Of a DNA stretch of 64,000 bases, positions 1 to 8,154 are shown piece by piece. The DNA is from Candidatus Lachnoclostridium pullistercoris (lineage in GTDB: Bacteria > Bacillota > Clostridia > Lachnospirales > Lachnospiraceae): assembly GCA_019119775.1 (NCBI GenBank), contig DWWL01000049.1:1-64000 (forward strand), written 5' to 3'. The notes under the pieces were generated by a model. The model saw only the letters and a program-made list of their open reading frames with translations. It was not told the DNA's origin and ran no database searches. A program made the translations under genes and the position numbers. Numbering within the stretch: the first letter of the stretch is position 1; every line of letters starts with the position of its first letter.

Positions 1-33
1 ATACAAGGATATCAATGATTGGAGGAGTGAGTT

Positions 34-480
34 ATGTTGATGCCTAGTATTTTTGGAGAGAATTTATTTGATGATTGGATGGATTTTCCGTTTGAGAGAG
101 AGTTCTTTGGAAAGAATCCGCTGTACGGAAAAAACGCAAAGAATATTATGAAGACCGATGTGCGGGAGCTGGATGACCGTTATGAGCTGGACATTGATCT
201 GCCGGGCTTTAAGAAAGATGAAGTTACCGCAGAGCTGAAGGACGGCTACCTGATCATCTCCGCAGCCAAAGGGCTGGACAAGGATGAGAAGGACAAAGAA
301 GGCCGCATGATCCGCCAGGAGCGCTACGCAGGAAGCTGCAGCAGGAGCTTCTATGTGGGCGAAGGCATTACGGAGCAGGACATTAAAGGCAAGTTTGAGG
401 ACGGCATTCTGAAATTGTCCGTGCCGAAGAAAGAGGCCAAGAAAGTGGAAGAAAAGAAGACCATCGCCATCGAAGGCTGA
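34..480 (+). CDS. Hsp20/alpha-crystallin family small heat shock protein
   Basis: ORF with alpha-crystallin domain pattern (DVRELDDRYELDIDLPGFKKDEV..., GILKLSVPKKE). Confidence 0.95.
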   Translation: MLMPSIFGENLFDDWMDFPFEREFFGKNPLYGKNAKNIMKTDVRELDDRYELDIDLPGFKKDEVTAELKDGYLIISAAKGLDKDEKDKEGRMIRQERYAGSCSRSFYVGEGITEQDIKGKFEDGILKLSVPKKEAKKVEEKKTIAIEG

Positions 481-503
481 TGGATGTACAATCCTCTTTT
501 TGG

Positions 504-529
504 GGGACCGGGTTTCCGGTCCCTTTTTT
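504..529 (+). terminator. intrinsic terminator after hsp20
   Basis: GGGACCGGgtttCCGGTCCC followed by TTTTTT. Confidence 0.85.
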
Positions 530-696
530 ATTTAGCAGGATTCTTTCTTAAGCGCATAATCCAATAAACTTTTTTATTCATAAAAGAAATCTGGCTTTTT
601 CTTTAGGCCAAAACTTGCTATAATAAAGAAAAGCTGTGGAGAGCGCCGGAGAAGGAGCGTCTTTATGGGTTTAATAAAAAACAGGAGGGCGAAAAA

Positions 697-1713
697 ATGA
701 GAATTTTAGTAACGGGCGGTGCCGGATATATCGGGAGCCATACATGTCTGGAGCTGCTGAATCAGGGACATGAGGTAGTGGTGGCCGACAACCTCTGCAA
801 TTCCTGCGAGGAATCCTTAAACCGTGTCAAAGAGCTGACGGGAAAGGATCTGACATTTTATAAAGTAGATATGCTGGATAAGGAAGGTCTGGACCGGATG
901 TTTGATCAGGAAAAGATCGACGCTGTGATTCATTTCGCCGGCTTAAAGGCGGTGGGCGAATCCGTTGCCAAGCCCCTTGAATATTACCACAACAACATTA
1001 CGGGCACGCTGAATCTTTGCGACTCCATGAGAAACCACGGAGTGAAGAAGATCATTTTCAGCTCCTCCGCTACTGTCTACGGAGATCCGGCCTTTGTTCC
1101 GATCACCGAAGACTGCCCGAAGGGAAAGATCACCAATCCCTACGGTCAGACAAAGAGCATGCTGGAGCAGGTGCTGACGGATCTTCATGTGGCAGATCCG
1201 GAGTGGAATGTGATCCTGCTGCGCTACTTTAACCCTGTAGGTGCTCACGAGAGCGGCCGGATCGGCGAAGATCCCACCGGCATCCCCAACAACCTGACGC
1301 CCTACATCACCCAGGTGGCCGTAGGCAAGCTGAAGGAAGTAAACGTATTTGGAAATGACTACGATACGCCTGATGGAACCGGCGTGAGAGACTACATCCA
1401 CGTAATGGATCTGGCGGTAGGTCATGTGAAGGCTCTGAAGAAATTTGAAGACAAGCCGGATGTTTACATCTACAATCTGGGAACCGGCCGGGGCTACAGC
1501 GTGCTGGAGATGATCCACGCGTTCTCAAAGGCAGTGGGCCATGACATTCCTTACGTGATCAAGCCCAGAAGACCCGGCGACATTGCCACCTGCTATGCAG
1601 ACGCCACCAAGGCGAAAAACGAGCTGGGCTGGACAGCGGAGAGAGGCATTGACGAGATGTGCCGGGATGCCTGGAGATGGCAGTCCCAGAATCCCAACGG
1701 ATACAGAAGCTGA
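697..1713 (+). CDS. galE: UDP-glucose 4-epimerase
   Basis: MRILVTGGAGYIGSHT Rossmann motif, YGQTKSMLE catalytic YxxxK; RBS aggaggg upstream. Confidence 0.95.
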   Translation: MRILVTGGAGYIGSHTCLELLNQGHEVVVADNLCNSCEESLNRVKELTGKDLTFYKVDMLDKEGLDRMFDQEKIDAVIHFAGLKAVGESVAKPLEYYHNNITGTLNLCDSMRNHGVKKIIFSSSATVYGDPAFVPITEDCPKGKITNPYGQTKSMLEQVLTDLHVADPEWNVILLRYFNPVGAHESGRIGEDPTGIPNNLTPYITQVAVGKLKEVNVFGNDYDTPDGTGVRDYIHVMDLAVGHVKALKKFEDKPDVYIYNLGTGRGYSVLEMIHAFSKAVGHDIPYVIKPRRPGDIATCYADATKAKNELGWTAERGIDEMCRDAWRWQSQNPNGYRS

Positions 1714-1735
1714 AAATAAAAGAAGAATGAACGCA

Positions 1736-1770
1736 CGGGCGGCCGGAAATGATTTTCGGCCGCCCGTTTG
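1736..1770 (+). terminator. intrinsic terminator after galE
   Basis: CGGGCGGCCG / CGGCCGCCCG hairpin followed by a short T-rich tract. Confidence 0.7.
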
Positions 1771-1952
1771 TGCTCTCCGCCGGGCGATGCTCCCAGGTAG
1801 GCATCCAATCCGCCCGGGCCGCCGTTTAATCCAGGCAGGATTCCGCCCAGGCAGCCATTTGCCGTCTTTCCGTTTTCCCGCATTGATTTTCTGACGGGCT
1901 ATGGTAAAATGAATAGGAAAAGGAGAAAAATTTTTTCAATGGAAGGTACGGC

Positions 1953-2282
1953 GTGGATCAGCTGAACCATTTCCTGCTGGGAACGGCGGTGGTCTGCGTG
2001 GTGCTGAACTGGATTCTGCACAGCCGGGTGTGCTATGTCGTGGGCATGGCGGCTCTGATCCTGTGCTATTTCCGGATGTTTTCCAAAAATCTGGGAAAAC
2101 GGATGCGGGAAAATGAGGCGTTCCGGAATGGGATCTATTTTATACGCCAGAAACTGACGCCCAGCGATTACCGCATTTACCGGTGCCCGAACTGCGGGCA
2201 GAAGATCCGGATTCCCAAAGGGAAAGGCCGGGTCAGTATTCATTGCCCCAAATGTGGGAATGATTTTATCAGAAAAAGCTGA
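1953..2282 (+). CDS. small membrane protein with C-terminal zinc ribbon (CPNCGQ..CPKCG)
   Basis: hydrophobic N-terminus plus two CxxC pairs. Confidence 0.7.
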   Translation: MDQLNHFLLGTAVVCVVLNWILHSRVCYVVGMAALILCYFRMFSKNLGKRMRENEAFRNGIYFIRQKLTPSDYRIYRCPNCGQKIRIPKGKGRVSIHCPKCGNDFIRKS

Positions 2283-2315
2283 ACAGCCGCGGCTGTCTGG
2301 CCGCCGGCGCAAAAT

Positions 2316-3248
2316 ATGAAGAAAAAGAGGTTACGAATGAATCTGGAATTTAAGCCCATACAAGCCGAAGATATTATCAGAATCAGCGAATTTGTCGGAC
2401 TCAGACCCAATAAGACCTGCGACAGCGTGGCACTGGACAGTTTTCTGTGGAGAGAATACTATTACGTGCAGTTTGCCATCAGCGAAGGCAGGGCGGTGCA
2501 GCTGCTCATGGAGAGAAACGGGGAGCCGTACAGCGCCATGCCTCTGTGCAGGGAGGAGGACCTGGAACATTTCTTCTATCAGATGGTGGAATATTTCAAC
2601 CAGGTCTTAAAAAAACCGCTGCATATTTATCTGGCGGATGAGGAGGCTGTCCGTAAGCTGAACCTGGATCCGGCCCGCTTTGAGGTGAAGGAACAGGAAG
2701 ATTTAAAGGACTATCTCTACGACGGAGAGGCCCTGAGGACTCTGGCGGGGAAGAAGCTCCACAAGAAGAAAAACAATTACAATGCCTTTGTGAAAGCCTA
2801 TGACGGGCGCATTGAATACCGGAAACTGTGCTGTTCCGACAGAGACGACATCTGGAAATTCCTGGATGCCTGGAGACTGCAGAAGGGCGAGGATGTGGAA
2901 GAACATCTGGACTATGAAGTTCACGGCATTCATGACATTTTAAAGCACTGCTCCGTCATGCCGGTGGAGATGGGCGGAGTTTTCGTGGACGGAAAGATGG
3001 AAGCGTTTACCATCGGCAGCTTCAATCCTCTGGAAAATATGGCGGTGATTCACATTGAGAAGGCCAATCCGGAGATGCGCGGGCTGTACCAGTACATCAA
3101 CCGGGAATTTTTGATCCACGCTTACCCGAACGCCGCTCTGGTGAACCGGGAGGACGACATGGGACTGGAAGGTCTGAGGAAGGCGAAAATGTCCTACAAT
3201 CCCATTGGTTTTGCGAGAAAATACAGCGTGAAACAGATTATGGAGTAA
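2316..3248 (+). CDS. DUF2156 / phosphatidylglycerol lysyltransferase-domain protein
   Basis: LEFKPIQAEDI...KKLHKKKNNYNAF... GNAT-like pattern typical of DUF2156. Confidence 0.75.
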   Translation: MKKKRLRMNLEFKPIQAEDIIRISEFVGLRPNKTCDSVALDSFLWREYYYVQFAISEGRAVQLLMERNGEPYSAMPLCREEDLEHFFYQMVEYFNQVLKKPLHIYLADEEAVRKLNLDPARFEVKEQEDLKDYLYDGEALRTLAGKKLHKKKNNYNAFVKAYDGRIEYRKLCCSDRDDIWKFLDAWRLQKGEDVEEHLDYEVHGIHDILKHCSVMPVEMGGVFVDGKMEAFTIGSFNPLENMAVIHIEKANPEMRGLYQYINREFLIHAYPNAALVNREDDMGLEGLRKAKMSYNPIGFARKYSVKQIME

Positions 3249-3252
3249 AAAA

Positions 3253-4440
3253 GTGAGATATTTAGAGCAGGGAGAAAACTGGAAGACCAGGAAACTCTGG
3301 GAGGAGGCATTTCCGGAGGATTCCAAGGAATTTGACGACTATTATTATAGAAATAAGGCAGAGCGCAGCAGGATCCTGGCGGAGGAGGAAGAAGGGGAAA
3401 TCATCTCCATGGTTCAGCTCAACCCCTACCGGGTGCAGGTGAGAAACCGGGAATATGAGCTCTCTTATATTGTGGGAGTGGCCACCCGGGCGGACAGGCG
3501 CCACCAGGGCCATATGCGGCGTCTTCTTATAAAAATGCTGACAGATATGCGGCGGGAGCGGGTTCCCTTTACCTTTCTCATGCCGGCGGCGGAGGCGATC
3601 TACCTGCCATTCGGGTTTCGGTATATATTTTCCCAGCCCCATCTGGGATGGAAGAAATCTGCGACTGCTGCCATGGAGGAAGGGGAGACGGCCCTGACCC
3701 GGGAGGAGATCCGGCTGGGGCAGGCCTTCCCGCGGGAGACTGCCGAATCGCAGGAGAGTCCGGCTCCGGAGTCAGCCGCATCGCAGAAGAGTCCGGCCGC
3801 AGGTCGGAACCGGCTTCGGGAGACTGCCGCCCGGCTGGCTGCCTGGCAGCAGAGATTCCTGGCGGAGCGGTACGAAGTTTTCACGGTCCGGGACGAGGCG
3901 TATGTCCTGGGGCTTATGGAAGAGCTTGCCAGCGAAGACGGCACCTGGACAGTTTTTAAGGACGGGGACGGAGAGATCGCGGCCATGGAGAGCTGGTGGG
4001 GGCTGAAAGAGAGAGAACAGCGATTTTTGTACGCCCTGGACGGACTGACGGAGGAGATCCGGCCGGCTTCGCCGGCCATCATGGCCCGGATTACCTGCCT
4101 GGAGGAGTTTCTGACGTCCATCTCTCTCACCCCGCAGGCGTCGGAAGAGCAGCTTCTGGTGCGTCTGACGGTAAAAGATCCTTTAATCCCGGAAAATGAC
4201 GGGGAATTTCTGTGGAAACTGGACCGGAGCGCATCGGAGGTTCAGAAAACAGAGGGAAAGGGCTGTCTTTCTGAAGCGGACATCTGCCCGCGGAATGGGG
4301 CGGCTCCGGATCTGGACCTTGCTCTTGGGATTGAGGATCTGGCCCAGTGGCTTTTCGGCTTTAAAAAGCCGGAGGGACTGCCGGAGAAGGCAGAATGGAT
4401 CCGGCCGTTAAAAGGAGTGTTCTTAGACGAAGTGGTGTGA
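3253..4440 (+). CDS. GNAT family N-acetyltransferase (Eis-like, two-domain)
   Basis: VGVATRADRRHQGHMRRLLIKML acetyl-CoA binding motif; adjacent to the DUF2156 gene. Confidence 0.8.
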   Translation: MRYLEQGENWKTRKLWEEAFPEDSKEFDDYYYRNKAERSRILAEEEEGEIISMVQLNPYRVQVRNREYELSYIVGVATRADRRHQGHMRRLLIKMLTDMRRERVPFTFLMPAAEAIYLPFGFRYIFSQPHLGWKKSATAAMEEGETALTREEIRLGQAFPRETAESQESPAPESAASQKSPAAGRNRLRETAARLAAWQQRFLAERYEVFTVRDEAYVLGLMEELASEDGTWTVFKDGDGEIAAMESWWGLKEREQRFLYALDGLTEEIRPASPAIMARITCLEEFLTSISLTPQASEEQLLVRLTVKDPLIPENDGEFLWKLDRSASEVQKTEGKGCLSEADICPRNGAAPDLDLALGIEDLAQWLFGFKKPEGLPEKAEWIRPLKGVFLDEVV

Positions 4441-4471
4441 CAGGCAGGAGTGCGCAGAAAGGGGAGATCAT

Positions 4472-5194
4472 ATGGAAGCGGAGAAACAGCTGAAACAGTG
4501 GATTGAGGAGAGCAGCAATATAGTTTTTTTCGGCGGAGCGGGAGTGTCCACGGAGAGCGGAATCCCGGACTTCAGGAGTCAGGACGGGCTCTACCATCAG
4601 CAGTACGACTATCCGCCGGAGCAGATCTTAAGCCACACGTTTTATATGAAAAATCCGGAAGAATTTTACCGGTTTTACCGGAACAAGATGCTGGCGCCCG
4701 GCGCGAAGCCCAACAAAGCCCATCTGGCGCTGGCGAAGCTGGAGCGGGAGGGGCGGCTGAAGGCTGTGATCACCCAGAATATCGACGGTCTTCACCAGGC
4801 GGCCGGCAGCCGGGAAGTGCTGGAGCTGCACGGCTCCGTGCACCGCAATCACTGCCTGCGCTGCGGGAAGTTTTACGGCCTGGAAGCCATAGAAAATTCT
4901 TCCGGCATTCCCAGGTGCAGCTGCGGCGGCATGATAAAGCCGGATGTGGTGCTGTATGAAGAAGGCTTGGATATGGATGTGCTGAACCGGGCGGTCGGAT
5001 ACATAAGCAGGGCGGACCTGCTGATCGTGGGGGGAACATCTCTCACCGTCTATCCGGCGGCTGGACTGATCGACTACTACCGCGGGCATAAGCTGGTGCT
5101 GATCAACCGGGACGCCACGGCTCTTGACAGCCGGGCGGATCTGGTGATCAGCGGAAAAATCGGCGAGGTGCTGGGGGAGGCATGCGGACTTTGA
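4472..5194 (+). CDS. cobB: NAD-dependent protein deacylase (Sir2 family)
   Basis: GAGVSTESGIPDFRS, TQNIDGLHQAAG, CxxC...CxC zinc motif. Confidence 0.92.
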   Translation: MEAEKQLKQWIEESSNIVFFGGAGVSTESGIPDFRSQDGLYHQQYDYPPEQILSHTFYMKNPEEFYRFYRNKMLAPGAKPNKAHLALAKLEREGRLKAVITQNIDGLHQAAGSREVLELHGSVHRNHCLRCGKFYGLEAIENSSGIPRCSCGGMIKPDVVLYEEGLDMDVLNRAVGYISRADLLIVGGTSLTVYPAAGLIDYYRGHKLVLINRDATALDSRADLVISGKIGEVLGEACGL

Positions 5195-5251
5195 GCTGCG
5201 CAGGCAGGATGAGCCGCGGGAACGAAAAAACAGATTGAGGAGGAGGAACAG

Positions 5252-6259
5252 ATGTACGAGGCGTCAAAAGACAGATATCAGGAGATGAAATACCGCAGAT
5301 GCGGCCGCAGCGGCCTGCTGCTGCCGGAGGTGTCTTTCGGGCTGTGGCAGAATTTCGGCCTGGAAAAAACACTGGAGGAACAGAAAGAGATCCTGTTTAC
5401 CGCGTTTGATGCGGGAGTCACCCATTTTGACCTGGCAAATAACTACGGCCATCCGGCAAACGGCATGGCGGAAGAGAATTTCGGCCGCGTTCTGCGGGAG
5501 GAATTTAAACCCTACCGGGATGAGATGGTGATCTCCACAAAAGCGGGCTATGACATGTGGGAAGGCCCTTATGGAAACTGGGGTTCCAGAAAATATCTGA
5601 TCGCCAGCCTGGACCAGAGCTTAAAGCGGATGGGGCTGGACTACGTGGACATTTTCTACCACCACCGCCCGGATCCGGAGACGCCTCTGGAGGAAACCAT
5701 GGGCGCGCTCAGCGACATTGTGCGCCAGGGAAAAGCGCTGTACGCAGGCATTTCCAATTACGGCCCGGAAGAGACGGAGAAGGCGGTGGAGATCCTGAGA
5801 AGAAACGGCACTCCCTGTCTGATCCACCAGGTGCGCTACAATATGTTTGAGCGGGCTCCGGAGGAGGGACTGTTCCCCGTTCTCCGGAAAGAAGGCGTAG
5901 GCTGCATCTGTTTCAGCCCGCTGGCTCAGGGAGCTCTCACGGGAAAATATTTAAAGGGAATCTCGTCCGGCACCAGAGCGGCGAAAGCCGGTTCCACCTT
6001 AAAAGAGCGCTACCTTTCCCCGGAGAAGCTGCACATAGTGGAACAGCTCTCCGAAGTGGCAGAGGAGCGGGGCCAGACGATGGCCCAGCTGGCGCTCTCC
6101 TGGGTGCTTCGCAGGCGGGAGGTGACTTCCGTGCTGGTGGGAGCCAGCCGCCCTGAGCAGCTGAAGGAAAATCTGGCGGTTATTTCCGCATCTCCCATCA
6201 CGGAGGACGAGGAGATCCGCATCACTGGCATACTGGAGGGAACATGGGAGAACATCTGA
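5252..6259 (+). CDS. aldo/keto reductase (YghZ-like)
   Basis: FDLANNYGHPANGMAEENFG, DYVDIFYHHRPDPETPLEET. Confidence 0.9.
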   Translation: MYEASKDRYQEMKYRRCGRSGLLLPEVSFGLWQNFGLEKTLEEQKEILFTAFDAGVTHFDLANNYGHPANGMAEENFGRVLREEFKPYRDEMVISTKAGYDMWEGPYGNWGSRKYLIASLDQSLKRMGLDYVDIFYHHRPDPETPLEETMGALSDIVRQGKALYAGISNYGPEETEKAVEILRRNGTPCLIHQVRYNMFERAPEEGLFPVLRKEGVGCICFSPLAQGALTGKYLKGISSGTRAAKAGSTLKERYLSPEKLHIVEQLSEVAEERGQTMAQLALSWVLRRREVTSVLVGASRPEQLKENLAVISASPITEDEEIRITGILEGTWENI

Positions 6260-6459
6260 AGTATGAAGTAGGGGATATTGTAAAGCTGAAAAAACCCCAT
6301 CCCTGCGGGAGCAGGGAGTGGAAGATCCTGCGGGTCGGAGCAGATTTCCGTCTGGAATGCTTAGGCTGCGGCCACCAGGTGATGATGGCCAGGCCGCTTG
6401 TGGAAAAGAGCACGAGAGGGCTCAGAAAGCCGGAGGAGGGCCAGCCCGGGGAGAAATAG
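6244..6459 (+). CDS. DUF951 domain-containing protein
   Basis: YEVGDIVKLKKPHPCGSREWKILRVGADFRLECLGCGHQVM; overlaps the upstream gene by 16 nt. Confidence 0.85.
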   Translation: MGEHLKYEVGDIVKLKKPHPCGSREWKILRVGADFRLECLGCGHQVMMARPLVEKSTRGLRKPEEGQPGEK

Positions 6460-6574
6460 CCGGGGCTGCAGACAGCCTGCGCAAGAAAAAGTCCTCAGCC
6501 GGGAAAAGGGTGAGGCCGGCGGCAGAAATCGCGCAGAGAGACAGAAAAAATCGCGCAGAAAACAGAAAAACCCC

Positions 6575-6603
6575 TTGATTCTGCGGAGTTTTTCTGGTAT
6601 TAT
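6575..6603 (+). promoter_or_regulatory. sigmaA-type promoter of the rpsF operon
   Basis: TTGATT-N17-TATTAT. Confidence 0.7.
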
Positions 6604-6680
6604 AGTTACCCGTGACAACCAAAAATCCTTGCTCCTGGACTGAAAGCAGGGGCCAAAGACCACAAGGAGGTAAAAGAAAC

Positions 6681-6968
6681 ATGAACAAGTACGAGTTAGC
6701 AGTTGTTCTGAGCGCTAAACTTGAGGATGAAGAGAGAGCAGCCGCCATCGAGAAGGTAAAAGGCTACATCACCCGTTTCGGCGGCACCGTTACCAACGTA
6801 GACGAGTGGGGCAAGAGAAAGCTCGCTTACGAGATTCAGAAGATGAAAGAGGCTTATTATTACTTCATCCAGTTTGATGGCGATTCCGTATGCCCGAACG
6901 AGGTAGAAGCTCACGTTCGCATCATGGAGCCGGTTATCAGATACTTATGCGTGAGACAGGATGCGTAA
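6681..6968 (+). CDS. rpsF: 30S ribosomal protein S6
   Basis: MNKYELAVVLSAKLEDEERAA...; RBS AAGGAGG; start trimmed from the given ORF. Confidence 0.95.
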   Translation: MNKYELAVVLSAKLEDEERAAAIEKVKGYITRFGGTVTNVDEWGKRKLAYEIQKMKEAYYYFIQFDGDSVCPNEVEAHVRIMEPVIRYLCVRQDA

Positions 6969-6989
6969 TAGATAAGAGAGAGTGATCGT

Positions 6990-7463
6990 ATGAATAGAGT
7001 CATCTTAATGGGAAGGCTTACCAGAGACCCGGAAGTGAGATATTCCCAGGGCGAGCGTGCCATGGCGATTGCCAGATATACGCTGGCTGTGGACCGCAGA
7101 GGCCGCAGAAGCCAGAGCCAGGACGGTTCTGAGCAGACGGCGGACTTTATTCCCTGCGTGGCGTTTGACCGCGCCGGAGAGTTTGCGGAGAAGTACTTCC
7201 ATCAGGGCATGAGAGTGCTGGTGTCCGGACGGATCCAGACTGGAAGCTACATTAACAGAGACGGTCAGAAGGTTTATACCACAGAAGTAATCGTAGACGA
7301 TCAGGAGTTTGCAGACAGCAAGGGAGCGGCCGCTGACATGAGCGGATACCGTTCTGCTGCCCCTGCGCCGGCCCCCCAGAGACCGACGCCGTCCAGCGCA
7401 ATCGGCGATGGATTTATGAATATTCCTGACGGAGTGGAGGACGAAGGTCTTCCGTTTAACTAA
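6990..7463 (+). CDS. ssb: single-stranded DNA-binding protein
   Basis: MNRVILMGRLTRDPEVRYS OB fold; acidic tail GVEDEGLPFN; between rpsF and rpsR. Confidence 0.95.
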   Translation: MNRVILMGRLTRDPEVRYSQGERAMAIARYTLAVDRRGRRSQSQDGSEQTADFIPCVAFDRAGEFAEKYFHQGMRVLVSGRIQTGSYINRDGQKVYTTEVIVDDQEFADSKGAAADMSGYRSAAPAPAPQRPTPSSAIGDGFMNIPDGVEDEGLPFN

Positions 7464-7485
7464 ATATTCGAGGAGGTAACGCAAA

Positions 7486-7752
7486 ATGGCTTTCAATAAG
7501 AATGATAAGGCTGATGGTTCTAAAGTGAGAAGAGGCGGTATGCGCAGAAGAAAAAAAGTGTGCGTATTCTGCGGTGAGAAGAACGGAGTCATCGACTACA
7601 AGGACGTAAATAAGTTAAAGAGATACGTTTCCGAGAGAGGAAAGATCCTTCCCAGAAGAATTACCGGAAACTGCGCAAAGCACCAGAGAGCTCTGACGGT
7701 TGCGATCAAGAGAGCACGTCATCTGTCCCTGATGCCCTACACCTGCGAGTAA
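7486..7752 (+). CDS. rpsR: 30S ribosomal protein S18
   Basis: [49 protein letters not shown]. Confidence 0.95.
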   Translation: MAFNKNDKADGSKVRRGGMRRRKKVCVFCGEKNGVIDYKDVNKLKRYVSERGKILPRRITGNCAKHQRALTVAIKRARHLSLMPYTCE

Positions 7753-7773
7753 TCGCGTATTTGAGGACGATCT

Positions 7774-7806
7774 GGTCCGCGGCCGTAAGGCCGCGGGCCT
7801 TTTTTT
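7774..7806 (+). terminator. intrinsic terminator after rpsR
   Basis: CCGCGGCCgtaaGGCCGCGG + T7. Confidence 0.9.
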
Positions 7807-7942
7807 ATATAATTTTTTCATATAACAGGAAAAAATTTTTTGAAGAAGAAAAAGAGGGAAATGTTCGCATAATACGTACATTTGTGCGGGGCAGAGACAT
7901 GCCCCAGGGGCCTCCGGGACCGTCTGGTACACAAAAAAGTGC

Positions 7943-7972
7943 TTGACATTTCTGAAATTGTCTGTTTATAAT
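7943..7972 (+). promoter_or_regulatory. promoter of the dpp-type operon
   Basis: TTGACA-N18-TATAAT. Confidence 0.75.
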
Positions 7973-8008
7973 ATATCAAACAATTTAACAACGGACTGAG
8001 CAGATCAA

Positions 8009-8047
8009 CGGCGATATAGGGAGAAGTATGTATCGCCGCTTTTTTTC
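8009..8047 (+). terminator. terminator-like hairpin in the dpp leader
   Basis: CGGCGATA / TATCGCCG stem followed by a T-run, upstream of the start codon. Confidence 0.75.
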
Positions 8048-8154
8048 TACAGAGTGTTTTTAATATTGTAAAGCGAAATTGCAGTGCATTATTAAAGTAA
8101 AAATCCGGTCCGGAGGAGAATTATTTGCAATTATGGAAAATGAGGGAAGGAGAG

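Noticed and set aside
943-1518. Long minus-strand ORF opposite galE
   Set aside because: Antisense shadow ORF of a well-supported gene, with His/Gly/Val-rich low-complexity translation; no domain recognised. The same applies to most antisense ORFs in the track (e.g. 12891-13937, 40433-41530, 43514-44617, 45229-46266).
6318-6643. Overlapping arginine-rich ORFs (6318-6578, 6398-6643) downstream of DUF951
   Set aside because: Highly basic low-complexity translations, no RBS, and overlap with each other and with the rpsF promoter.
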